Shown here piece after piece: positions 1-7,683 of a stretch of DNA of 64,000 nucleotides (position 1 is its first letter; each line of letters starts with the position of its first letter). The DNA comes from JANRLJ01 sp033762735 (GTDB lineage Bacteria > Chloroflexota > Anaerolineae > Aggregatilineales > Phototrophicaceae). A model generated the notes under the pieces. It was not told the DNA's origin and did not search any database. It was given only the letters and a program-made list of their open reading frames with translations. The translations under genes were made by a program, and so were the position numbers. The stretch covers positions 11,958 through 75,957 of the forward strand of contig JANRLJ010000225.1 of NCBI GenBank assembly GCA_033762735.1, read 5' to 3'.

Positions 1-1
1 T

Positions 2-235
2 GGCCGCTGGGTGATCGAGAATGAAGGGCGGCGTGGTCTGTGCAAGGTGGTGGTGGATGCGGATACAGGGCGCTTGCTCGGTGTGCATCTGCTCGCGCCC
101 AACGCGCCCGATCTGATCTTCGGCGCGGCGGCTATGCTGGAAGACGAATTCCGCACCGCTGATCTCAAACAGGTGTTGTTCGCGCATCCCACTGTGTCCG
201 AAATCTTGAAAGACTCCGTTTACGAACTCAGGTAA
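2..235 (+). CDS. Dihydrolipoamide dehydrogenase-type flavoprotein, C-terminal fragment (gene starts before window)
   Basis: Only the last 77 or so residues lie in the window; the frame is open at the left edge. They match the dimerisation domain of the pyridine-nucleotide disulfide oxidoreductase class I family. The motif FAHPTVSEI carries the His-Glu pair that acts as the catalytic base in dihydrolipoamide dehydrogenase, and GRLLGVHLLAP is typical of the family's beta-sheet interface. The stop is 9 bp before a 2-oxoacid dehydrogenase E1 gene, so the most likely role is the E3 subunit of that complex, re-oxidising dihydrolipoamide with NAD+. A mercuric reductase-like enzyme shares this domain and cannot be excluded from the fragment alone. 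Confidence 0.85.
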   Translation, partial: GRWVIENEGRRGLCKVVVDADTGRLLGVHLLAPNAPDLIFGAAAMLEDEFRTADLKQVLFAHPTVSEILKDSVYELR

Positions 236-244
236 GAAATCAAC

Positions 245-2707
245 ATGCCAAAATCGATTCTGATTGACCCGGTGGCGCAGCGCAGCCCTTCTGTCCTGCG
301 CGCCCCGGAAATTCCTGTAAACGCTTATCAGGCCGACCCCTCGCGTGAGGCTGATCTGTATGGCTCGGCTGATCTGGCGCAGATGTACCGCGACATGGTG
401 ACGATCCGCGAGTTCGAGACGATGCTCGACCGCATCAAGCGCGAGGGTGCGTACTTCGGCATCGACTACAACCATAAAGGCCCCGCGCATCTGTCCATCG
501 GGCAGGAAGGCACGGCGGTTGGGCTGTGCTATCACCTCAACCTGGACGATTTCATTTTCGGGTCACACCGCAGTCATGGCGAAATCCTGGCGAAAAGCCT
601 GCGGGCGATTGCGCTGATGGACGATGATGCGCTGCTGCGGGTGATGGAAACCTACCTCGACGGCGCGGTGCTGCGCGTAGTGGAGACGTTCTCGCAGGGG
701 AAAACAGTCAGGGAACTGGCCGTGAATTACGTCCTGTACGGGACGCTGGCCGAGATCTTCGGGCGGGCGACGGGCTTCAATCAGGGCATGGGCGGGTCGA
801 TGCACGCCTTCTTCCCGCCCTTTGGCGTGATGCCTAACAACGCCATCGTCGGTGGCAGCGCGGATATTGCCGTCGGCGCAGCACTGTTCAAGCGCGTGAA
901 TCGCAGACCGGGCATCGTGATCGCCAACATCGGGGACGCATCAATGGGCTGCGGGCCGGTGTGGGAAGCGATGATGTTCGCGGCGATGGATCAGTACAAA
1001 ACGCTCTGGGATGAATCCGTCGGGGGCAGGCCGCCGATCCTGTTCAACTTCATCAACAACTTCTACGGCATGGGTGGGCAGCCGTTCGGCGAGACGATGG
1101 GCTTCGGGATGCTGGCGCGGGTGGGGCTGGGTGTGAATCCCGAAGCCATGCACGCCGAGCGGGTAGACGGCTATAACCCGCTGGCCGTCGCGGAGGCCAT
1201 CGCGCGTAAGAAAGCGATTCTGCTGGCGGGTGAGGGGCCGGTGCTGCTGGACACCGTGACGTACCGCTTCTCCGGACATTCGCCGTCGGATGCGTCCTCC
1301 TACCGCGAACGCGAGGAAGTCGAACGCTGGCGCGAACAGGACTCGCTGGTGACATTCCGGCGCTACCTGCTGGAAAACGACCACACGCAAGAAACTGACC
1401 TGGAAACGTTCCAGGCAGAAATGGTCGAGCGCTTGCAGCACGTCCTCCGCGCCGCGATCTCGCCTGATCTCTCCCCGCGCGTGAAGACCACCATCGACAC
1501 CATTGGCGGGTTCATGTTCTCCAACGGCGTCAAAGACCGGATGGCAGACGGACAGCCGGAAGTTCTGATCCCCAAAGAGGAAAGCCGCCTGAGTGTGACG
1601 CAGGCCAAGTCCCGTTCAGGACTGGACGAGCAGGGCAAGCCGCTGCCGAAGCTGAAGTGCCTCACGTATGCCGAAGCGCTCTATGAAGCGATGATGCACC
1701 GCTTCTATGAAGACCCGACCATGATCGCGTATGGCGAGGAAAACCGCGACTGGGGCGGGGCATTCGGCGTGTATCGTGGGCTGACGGAATGCCTGCCCTA
1801 TCACCGTCTGTTCAATTCACCGATTTCCGAAGCGGCGATTGTCGGCACGGCGGTGGGCTATGCCCTCAGCGGCGGTCGCGTCGTGGCGGAACTCATGTAC
1901 TGCGACTTCATGGGGCGGGCGGGCGACGAGGTATTCAACCAGATGGCGAAGTGGCAGGCCATGAGCGCGGGTGTGCTGCAAATGCCGCTGGTGCTTCGTG
2001 TGTCCGTCGGGTCGAAGTACGGGGCACAGCACTCGCAGGACTGGTCATCGCTGGTGGCGCATATCCCCGGCCTTCAGGTGATGTTCCCCGCGACGGCCTA
2101 CGACGCGAAAGGGATGCTCAACCTGGCGCTGCACGGCACCGACCCGGTCGTGTTCTTCGAGAGCCAGCGCCTTTATGCCGAGCCGGAAACGGTTGTCCCC
2201 GGCGGTGTCCCGGTGGATTACTATGAAGTGCCGCTGGGCGAACCTGCCGTGCGCCGTGCCGGGAAGGACATCACGCTGGTGACGATTGGCGCGACGCTCT
2301 ACCGTGCGCTGGAAGCCGCTGCCGACTTAGAGACGAAATACGGCCTGAGCGCCGAAGTCATCGACACTCGCTTTATCAATCCGCTGAATTATGAGCGCAT
2401 TCTGGAATCGGTGAAGAAGACCGGGCGGGTGGTGCTGGCGTCGGATGCCTGTGAGCGTGGGTCATTCCTGCACACGATGGCGTCCACAATCTCGCAACTG
2501 GCATTCGATGATCTGGATGCGCCCGTCGTGGTGGTCGGGGCGCGGAACTGGATTACGCCGCCGGCAGAACTGGAAGATGCCTTTTTCCCGCAGAAGGAAT
2601 GGATTCTGGACACGATTCATGAGCGCGTTCTACCGCTGCCCGGTCACACGGTCACGACGGTGCAGACGCGCGGGGAAATCCTGCGGCGCAATCGGCTGGG
2701 GGTATGA
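245..2707 (+). CDS. 2-oxoacid dehydrogenase E1 component, fused alpha and beta subunits
   Basis: A single 820-aa chain holds both halves of a thiamine-diphosphate E1 enzyme. Residues about 45-385 are alpha-like: GSHRSHGEILAK near 106 and the TPP/Mg motif GDASMGCGPVWE near 230, which ends at FINNFYGMGGQ. Residues about 470-815 are beta-like (LTYAEALYEAMM, RLFNSPISEAAIVGTAVGYA, HSQDW). The segment between the GD and NN ends of the TPP motif is longer than in classic E1 alpha. It would decarboxylate pyruvate or a branched-chain 2-oxoacid and pass the acyl group to an E2 lipoyl arm. It follows an E3-like gene by 9 bp, so the complex is encoded as an operon whose E2 presumably lies to the left. 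Exact substrate (pyruvate or 2-oxoisovalerate) cannot be settled from sequence. Confidence 0.9.
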   Translation: MPKSILIDPVAQRSPSVLRAPEIPVNAYQADPSREADLYGSADLAQMYRDMVTIREFETMLDRIKREGAYFGIDYNHKGPAHLSIGQEGTAVGLCYHLNLDDFIFGSHRSHGEILAKSLRAIALMDDDALLRVMETYLDGAVLRVVETFSQGKTVRELAVNYVLYGTLAEIFGRATGFNQGMGGSMHAFFPPFGVMPNNAIVGGSADIAVGAALFKRVNRRPGIVIANIGDASMGCGPVWEAMMFAAMDQYKTLWDESVGGRPPILFNFINNFYGMGGQPFGETMGFGMLARVGLGVNPEAMHAERVDGYNPLAVAEAIARKKAILLAGEGPVLLDTVTYRFSGHSPSDASSYREREEVERWREQDSLVTFRRYLLENDHTQETDLETFQAEMVERLQHVLRAAISPDLSPRVKTTIDTIGGFMFSNGVKDRMADGQPEVLIPKEESRLSVTQAKSRSGLDEQGKPLPKLKCLTYAEALYEAMMHRFYEDPTMIAYGEENRDWGGAFGVYRGLTECLPYHRLFNSPISEAAIVGTAVGYALSGGRVVAELMYCDFMGRAGDEVFNQMAKWQAMSAGVLQMPLVLRVSVGSKYGAQHSQDWSSLVAHIPGLQVMFPATAYDAKGMLNLALHGTDPVVFFESQRLYAEPETVVPGGVPVDYYEVPLGEPAVRRAGKDITLVTIGATLYRALEAAADLETKYGLSAEVIDTRFINPLNYERILESVKKTGRVVLASDACERGSFLHTMASTISQLAFDDLDAPVVVVGARNWITPPAELEDAFFPQKEWILDTIHERVLPLPGHTVTTVQTRGEILRRNRLGV

Positions 2708-2870
2708 AGCTGGTTTTCCGAGACATGGGTTGGGGCTTATGCAAACCCTCAATCCCACAAGCAAAACGGCGCACCCTGCTCCCCTTGTTCTGAGGGGGAA
2801 AGGGAAGAGTATTGTGTTTAAGCCCCTCTGCCTGAGGGAGAGGGGTTTGGGGTGAGGGCGAACAAGAGGA
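2708..2870. other. Convergent intergenic region with a dispersed repeat copy
   Basis: No gene is visible. The spacer between the converging E1 and aldo/keto reductase genes holds C-rich and G-rich inverted segments that could terminate both genes. It includes one copy of a 43-nt element that recurs near 51.4 kb (annotated separately). Confidence 0.6.
2817..2859 (+). repeat. 43-nt dispersed repeat, copy 1 (CCCCTCT...AGAGGGG hairpin plus GGGGTGAGGG tail)
   Basis: The element reads TTTAAGCCCCTCT, a 5-nt variable loop, then AGGGAGAGGGG followed by TTTGGGGTGAGGGC. The copy at 51383-51425 is identical except for two bases in the loop. The hairpin followed by a G-rich tail in a gene-end spacer suggests a small mobile or REP-like palindrome, perhaps doubling as a transcription end. 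Confidence 0.75.
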
Positions 2871-3863
2871 TTATTCCGCCAGAATCGCCTCAATTGCGTT
2901 TTGCTCGTCTTCGCTCAGGGAGAGGTTGTCCAACGCGCCGACAATATCCTCAATCTGGCTGACCTTGCTCGCGCCGATCAGCACCGAGGTCATGGCGGGC
3001 AGGCGCAGAATCCACACCGTCGCAAGCTGTGCCAGCGTTTGGCCGCGCTGCTGCGCGATGTCGTTCAGCCGCCGCACCTTGCTCAGCACCGACTCGGTAA
3101 TCTGGCCTTCGGTCAGGAACGGCGATTCGCCCGCCGCCCGCGAGTCCTGTGGGATGCCGTTCAGATAGCGGTTGGTCAGCAAGCCCTGCGCCAGCGGCGA
3201 GAACGGAATGCAGCCGATGCCTTCTTCCGTCAGCACATCCACCAGGCCGTTTTCAATCCAGCGATCAAACATATTGTAGCGCGGCTGATGAATCAGGCAT
3301 GGTGTCCCCAGTTCGCGCAGAATCCGCGCCGCTTCCCGCGTCTGCTCGGCGGAATAGGAGCTGATGCCCACGTACAGTGCCCGCCCGCTGCGCACAGCAT
3401 AATCCAGCGCGGACATGGTTTCTTCCAGCGGCGTGTCGGGGTCGGGGCGGTGGCTGTAGAAGATGTCCACATAATCCAGCTTCATGCGCTTGAGGCTCTG
3501 GTCGAGGCTGGCGATCAGGTACTTGCGCGACCCCCATTCGCCATACGGCCCCGGCCACATCCGATAACCCGCTTTGGAGGAGATAATCAGCTCGTCGCGG
3601 TAGGGGCGGAAGTCCTGTTCCATGATGACGCCGAAATGCTCCTCGGCGGAACCGGGCGGAGGGCCATAATTGTTGGCGAGGTCGAAGTGGGTGATGCCCA
3701 GGTCGAAGGCACGGCGCAGCATCGCCCGCGCATTTTCCTGTGTATCCACCCCGCCGAAGTTGTGCCACAGGCCGAGCGCCACCGCCGGGAGCAGCAGGCC
3801 GCTCCTGCCGCTGCGACGATAGTGCATCTGGTCATATCGTTGTTCTGCTGCCAAGTAAACCAT
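2871..3863 (-). CDS. gpr: Aldo/keto reductase, L-glyceraldehyde 3-phosphate reductase (Gpr/YghZ) type
   Basis: 330 aa, a full-length AKR barrel. The N-terminal stretch (YRRSGRSGLLLPAVALGLW, then HFDLANNYGPPPGSAEE) is close to Escherichia coli YghZ by memory of that sequence, including SRKYLIASLDQSLKRM and HQPRYNMFDRW. The catalytic tetrad is visible: Asp in FDLANNYG, Tyr in the same motif, Lys in ISSKAGY and His in IFYSHR. The family reduces L-glyceraldehyde 3-phosphate and other aldehydes with NADPH, so a detoxification role in the cytosol is likely. ATG at 3863 has GGAGG about 10 nt upstream. It stands alone, on the opposite strand to the E1 gene and with araA further upstream on the same strand. 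Confidence 0.9.
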   Translation of the reverse strand: MVYLAAEQRYDQMHYRRSGRSGLLLPAVALGLWHNFGGVDTQENARAMLRRAFDLGITHFDLANNYGPPPGSAEEHFGVIMEQDFRPYRDELIISSKAGYRMWPGPYGEWGSRKYLIASLDQSLKRMKLDYVDIFYSHRPDPDTPLEETMSALDYAVRSGRALYVGISSYSAEQTREAARILRELGTPCLIHQPRYNMFDRWIENGLVDVLTEEGIGCIPFSPLAQGLLTNRYLNGIPQDSRAAGESPFLTEGQITESVLSKVRRLNDIAQQRGQTLAQLATVWILRLPAMTSVLIGASKVSQIEDIVGALDNLSLSEDEQNAIEAILAE

Positions 3864-3874
3864 GATGAATCATC

Positions 3875-3986
3875 CTCCGCGTTCTCCGCGTCTCACTAAA
3901 AGCATAAGAAGAATTTAACCACAGAGAACACAGAGGTCACAGAGATCAAATTCAAAATCTTGGCGTACTTTGCGTCTTGGCGGTTC
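3875..3986. repeat. Composite of short dispersed motifs (CTCCGCG, CACAGAG and CCAAGACGC types)
   Basis: Within the spacer between the aldo/keto reductase and araA lie three periodic blocks: CTCCGCGTTCTCCGCGTCTC (3875-3894); a run of CACAGAG units spaced by 8-10 nt (3917-3945); and CTTGGCG...GCGTCTTGGCGGTTC (3959-3986). The reverse complement of the last block matches 61589-61616 in 25 of 28 positions. These look like small intergenic repeats rather than coding or regulatory sequence. Confidence 0.65.
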
Positions 3987-4016
3987 AATCTTTTCAATGC
4001 TGTTTGCACCTTTATG

Positions 4017-5522
4017 CTATGGTCTGATGCGATACGCCGCGTCATTCCAGCGCAGTTCATTCTTGAACGCCGGGAGCGTCGTAGCGTCGTCGATCAGCAG
4101 AAATTCGACATCGGCCATTTCCGCGAAGTCTGCCAGATGCTCCGCCGTAAGTGCCTGGCTGAACCCGGTGTGATGTGCGCCACCCGCATAAATCCACGCC
4201 GCCGCCGCGATTTTGAGATTGGGTTTGGGAATCCAAAGCGCCCGCGCCACAGGGAGTTTGGGCAGCGGGGCGTCCGGCGGGACGACCTCGACGGCGTTCA
4301 CAACCAGCCGGAAGCGCTCTCCCATATCAATCATCGAGGCGTTGATGGCCGCGCCGGGACGGGTGTTGAACACCAGCCGTGCCGGGTCTGCCTTGCCGCC
4401 GATCCCCAGCGGATGCACTTCGAGCGATGGCTGTCCGTCTGCAATGCTGGGGCAGACTTCCAGCATATGGGCGCCCAGCACCTTCATGCCGTCCGGGTGC
4501 AGATGATAGGTGTAGTCCTCCATGAACGAGGTGCCGCCCTCTAACCCCTCGGCCATCACCTTCATGGTGCGCAGCAGCGCGGCGGTCTTCCAGTCGCCTT
4601 CCGCGCCGAAGCCGTAGCCTTCTGCCATCAAGCGCTGCACCGCGAGGCCGGGAAGCTGTATCAGCCCGTGCAAATCCTCAAAGGTGGTCGTAAAGGCGCG
4701 GAAGCCGCCGCTTTCCAGAAAATGCCGCAGCCCGATCTCAATGCGCGCCGCCTCGCGTATGGACGCATGACGGTCGCCGCCGCGCCGTAAATCCGCCGCA
4801 AGCGTGTACTGTTCCTCATAGGTCTGCACGAGCGCGTCGATCTCGCTGTCGGCCACCTGCTGCACCACCTGCACCAGATCGCCCACGCCGTAGCCGTTTA
4901 CCGCGTAGCCGAAACGCGCCTGCGCTTCCACCTTGTCGCCTTCTGTGACCGCCACCGAACGCATGTTGTCTCCGAAGCGTGCCACCTTCAGCGTTTGCGA
5001 CTCCGCCCATGCGCCCGCCGCCCGCGCCCAGGAATCCAACTGCGCCTGCATATCGGTATCCTGCCAGTGCCCGACGATCACTTTCCGGTTCAGGCGTAAA
5101 CGGCTCATCATGAAGCCGAATTCGCGGTCGCCGTGCGCGGCCTGGTTCAGGTTCATAAAGTCCATGTCGATGTCTGCCCAGGGGATGTCGCGGTTGTACT
5201 GGGTGTGCAGATGCGCCAGCGGCTTTTTGAGGACGGTCAGCCCGGCAATCCAGTTCTTCGCCGGGGAGAAGGTGTGCATCCAGGCGATCAGCCCGGCACA
5301 GCGTTCGTCGGCGTTGGCCTCCAGGCAGACGCGGCGGATGTCCTCGGCGGTGGTCAGCACCGGCTTGAACACAATATTGAGCGCGAGACGCCCGGTTGCG
5401 TTCAGGGCTGCCACAATCTCCTGCGAGTGCTGCGCGACCTGCTCAATGGCCTGCGGGCCGTAAAGATGCTGGCTGCCCGTGAGGAACCACAGTTCGTACT
5501 GCTTGAGGGTGGTCAAAGTCAT
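4017..5522 (-). CDS. araA: L-arabinose isomerase
   Basis: 501 aa from ATG 5522, the family's usual length of about 500. The open frame runs further upstream, but the N-terminus LKQYELWFLTGSQHLYG is the canonical AraA start and an AAAGGCG motif precedes it. The Mn-binding and catalytic residues are recognisable: Glu in GAEGDWKTAAL, Glu and His in FMEDYTYHLHP, and His in AGGAHHTGFS. The enzyme interconverts L-arabinose and L-ribulose in the cytosol, the first step of arabinose catabolism. No araB, araD, transporter or AraC regulator is present here, so the gene is an orphan in this window. It is transcribed away from the kdp operon, sharing a 197-bp divergent spacer. Confidence 0.95.
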   Translation of the reverse strand: MTLTTLKQYELWFLTGSQHLYGPQAIEQVAQHSQEIVAALNATGRLALNIVFKPVLTTAEDIRRVCLEANADERCAGLIAWMHTFSPAKNWIAGLTVLKKPLAHLHTQYNRDIPWADIDMDFMNLNQAAHGDREFGFMMSRLRLNRKVIVGHWQDTDMQAQLDSWARAAGAWAESQTLKVARFGDNMRSVAVTEGDKVEAQARFGYAVNGYGVGDLVQVVQQVADSEIDALVQTYEEQYTLAADLRRGGDRHASIREAARIEIGLRHFLESGGFRAFTTTFEDLHGLIQLPGLAVQRLMAEGYGFGAEGDWKTAALLRTMKVMAEGLEGGTSFMEDYTYHLHPDGMKVLGAHMLEVCPSIADGQPSLEVHPLGIGGKADPARLVFNTRPGAAINASMIDMGERFRLVVNAVEVVPPDAPLPKLPVARALWIPKPNLKIAAAAWIYAGGAHHTGFSQALTAEHLADFAEMADVEFLLIDDATTLPAFKNELRWNDAAYRIRP

Positions 5523-5666
5523 CGTAACCCACGCCTTTCGTTGGCTCAGGAAAGAAGCCGTATTGTAGCCAATATCCCACGTTCCAGCGTACAGGCCAGC
5601 AGCGGTGTTTTCCTCAATTGATCTTGATAGTTTCTTGATCTTTTCATCCAACATCCTAGCGCACTT

Positions 5667-5695
5667 TTGATGGGTGAGCGTGTTACAACTATAGC
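5667..5695 (+). promoter_or_regulatory. Putative sigma-70 promoter of the kdp operon
   Basis: TTGATG at 5667-5672 and TATAGC at 5690-5695 are separated by 17 bp, a good vegetative promoter match. The start point would be near 5702, giving a leader of only about 18 nt before the first small ORF (AGGAGG at 5706-5711). There is no room for a leader riboswitch. Confidence 0.55.
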
Positions 5696-5719
5696 ATCCA
5701 CATTCAGGAGGAAGATTCG

Positions 5720-5800
5720 ATGGACCTTGTTTACCTCGCGTTGATCGTGGTGTTCTTTGCCCTTTGCTGGGGCTTTGTCGAACTGTGTGACCGGGTTTAG
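5720..5800 (+). CDS. Small single-span membrane peptide upstream of kdpF
   Basis: A 26-aa ORF (MDLVYLALIVVFFALCWGF, then VELCDRV) with a strong AGGAGG site 8 nt before its ATG. One hydrophobic helix fills residues 3-20, followed by a short charged tail. It is 20 bp ahead of kdpF and on the same strand. Such a short peptide would be skipped by most gene callers. Its position suggests an accessory subunit or assembly factor of the Kdp pump, comparable in size with KdpF, but no function is established from sequence. Confidence 0.7.
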   Translation: MDLVYLALIVVFFALCWGFVELCDRV

Positions 5801-5820
5801 GCACACGAAGGGGAGGGGAG

Positions 5821-5913
5821 ATGACCGCACTATACCTCATCGTAGGACTCATCGCACTGGCGCTGCTGGTTTACCTGGTGGTCGCCTTGCTTAGACCGGA
5901 GCTGTTCTCATGA
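5821..5913 (+). CDS. kdpF: KdpF, small stabilising subunit of the K+-transporting P-type ATPase
   Basis: 30 aa (MTALYLIVGLIALALLVYLV, then VALLRPELFS), one transmembrane helix with the characteristic LLRPE-type C-terminus of KdpF. E. coli KdpF is 29 aa. GGGGAGGGGAG lies directly before the ATG. Its TGA overlaps the kdpA start as ATGA, so the two are translationally coupled. In the family KdpF sits between KdpA and lipid and stabilises the KdpFABC complex in the inner membrane. Confidence 0.9.
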   Translation: MTALYLIVGLIALALLVYLVVALLRPELFS

Positions 5914-7661
5914 CACTCATCGGTGTTTTACAACTGGTTGTTTTCATGGTCGTGCTGCTCTTGTGCGTTCGGCCACTTGGTAGTTACATGGCGAACGTCT
6001 ATGAAGGGACTTCTGCCGTTAATCGCATTTTCGGCCCTGTCGAGCGCGTGATTTACCGTTTGTTCGGGACTCGCGAAAACACGGAGATGAACTGGAAAAC
6101 GTATGCGCTGGCGTTTCTGGCGTTCAACGTCTTCGGTCTGCTGCTGGTCTATCTGTTCCAGCGCGTTCAGGGGTCGCTCCCGCTGAACCCGGCAGGCTTG
6201 GGCGCAGTGACACCGGATTCGTCCTTCAACACCGCCATCAGCTTTGCCAGCAATACCAACTGGCAGGGCTACGGTGGTGAAGCCACCATGAGCTACCTGA
6301 CGCAAATGCTGGGCTTGACGGTGCAGAATTTTGTCTCTGCTGCGTCGGGGATGGCGGTGCTGGTGGCGCTCATTCGCGGGCTGCGCGGGCGCACGGTGCA
6401 GAACATCGGCAACTTCTGGGTCGATCTCACCCGTTCGGTGCTGTACATCCTGCTGCCACTGTCGATTGTCGTGGCCGTGTTTCTCGTCTCGCAGGGCGTG
6501 GTGCAGACCTTTAACGATTACGCCACCGCGCAGGTGGTGGATGAAACCGCGCTGACAGATGGAGAGGGTAATCCGGTCACGGAACAGGTCATCGCGGTCG
6601 GGCCAGCGGCTTCGCAGATTGCGATTAAGCAGCTTGGCACCAACGGCGGCGGCTTCTTCAATGTGAATTCGGCGCATCCGCTGGAGAATGCGACTCCGCT
6701 CTCCAACTTCGTCCAATGTCTCGCCATCCTCATTATCCCGGCGGCGCTGTGCTACACCTTTGGGAAGATGGTGGGTGATACGCGGCAGGGCTGGGCGGTG
6801 CTGGCGGCCATGACGCTGATTTTCGTCGTGCTGCTGGCGGTGGTGTTTGTGGCGGAAACGGCAGGCAATCCCAACTTCCCGGAAGTGGTTGACCAGACCG
6901 CCAGCGATACGAACCCCGGCGGCAACATGGAAGGCAAGGAAACACGCCTGGGCGTTCCCACCTCGGCGCTGTGGGCGGCGGTGACAACGGCAGCCTCCAA
7001 CGGCTCGGTCAATTCCATGCACGACTCCTACACGCCGCTGGGTGGCCTTGTCCCGATGTGGCTGATGCAGCTTGGTGAGGTCGTCTATGGCGGGGTTGGC
7101 TCTGGCCTGTACGGGATGCTGATGTTTGCCATCGTCGCCGTGTTTATCTCCGGGCTGATGGTCGGGCGCACACCCGAATATCTGGGCAAGAAGATCGAAG
7201 CGTTCGAGATGAAGATGGCCTCGCTGGTCATCCTGATCCCCTGCGCGACGGTGTTGATTGGCACGGCGATTGCGGTTGTGAGTGAAGGCGGTCGCGCCAC
7301 GATTTGGAACACCGAGCCTGCCGCGCATGGCTTCAGCGAAGTGCTCTATGCCTTCTCATCCGCCGGGAACAACAACGGCAGCGCCTTCGCTGGCCTGGGC
7401 GCGAATACACCGTTCTATAACACAGCGCTGGGCTTTGCCATGCTGTTCGCACGCTACTGGCTGGTGATCCCCACGCTGGCGATTGCCGGGTCGCTCGCGG
7501 CCAAAAAGATCGTTCCTGCCAGTGATGGGACACTGCCGACGCATACAGGGCTGTTCGTGACGATGCTGATCGCGGTGGTGATTATCGTCGGCGCACTGAC
7601 GTTCATCCCTGCGCTGGCGTTGGGGCCGATTGTCGAACATCTGCTCATGGTAGCAGGCTGA
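5910..7661 (+). CDS. kdpA: KdpA, K+-channel-like subunit of the KdpFABC ATPase (copy 1)
   Basis: 583 aa, multi-spanning membrane protein of the superfamily of K+ transporters. All four selectivity-filter loops are intact: TNWQGYGGE near residue 115, LGTNGGGFFNVNSAHPLEN near 243, MHDSYTPLGG near 370 and SSAGNNNGSAFAGL near 484. It selects and passes K+ to KdpB. The start is fixed by the ATGA overlap with kdpF; kdpB follows after 22 bp. This copy resembles the E. coli type in its fourth filter. No kdpD/kdpE sensor pair occurs in the window, so control of expression is unknown. Confidence 0.97.
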   Translation: MTLIGVLQLVVFMVVLLLCVRPLGSYMANVYEGTSAVNRIFGPVERVIYRLFGTRENTEMNWKTYALAFLAFNVFGLLLVYLFQRVQGSLPLNPAGLGAVTPDSSFNTAISFASNTNWQGYGGEATMSYLTQMLGLTVQNFVSAASGMAVLVALIRGLRGRTVQNIGNFWVDLTRSVLYILLPLSIVVAVFLVSQGVVQTFNDYATAQVVDETALTDGEGNPVTEQVIAVGPAASQIAIKQLGTNGGGFFNVNSAHPLENATPLSNFVQCLAILIIPAALCYTFGKMVGDTRQGWAVLAAMTLIFVVLLAVVFVAETAGNPNFPEVVDQTASDTNPGGNMEGKETRLGVPTSALWAAVTTAASNGSVNSMHDSYTPLGGLVPMWLMQLGEVVYGGVGSGLYGMLMFAIVAVFISGLMVGRTPEYLGKKIEAFEMKMASLVILIPCATVLIGTAIAVVSEGGRATIWNTEPAAHGFSEVLYAFSSAGNNNGSAFAGLGANTPFYNTALGFAMLFARYWLVIPTLAIAGSLAAKKIVPASDGTLPTHTGLFVTMLIAVVIIVGALTFIPALALGPIVEHLLMVAG

Positions 7662-7683
7662 GTGTGCAGGAAAGGAATAAATC

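Noticed and set aside
5523..5719. A c-di-AMP or other riboswitch ahead of the kdp operon
   Set aside because: The best promoter leaves only about 18 nt of leader, and no riboswitch-like fold was seen.
5928..7328. Long minus-strand ORF (466 codons) opposite kdpA
   Set aside because: It is a mirror of a strongly conserved kdpA. Its translation is rich in His, Arg, Gln and Asp, as expected from antisense of GC-rich membrane-protein codons, and it shows no domain.
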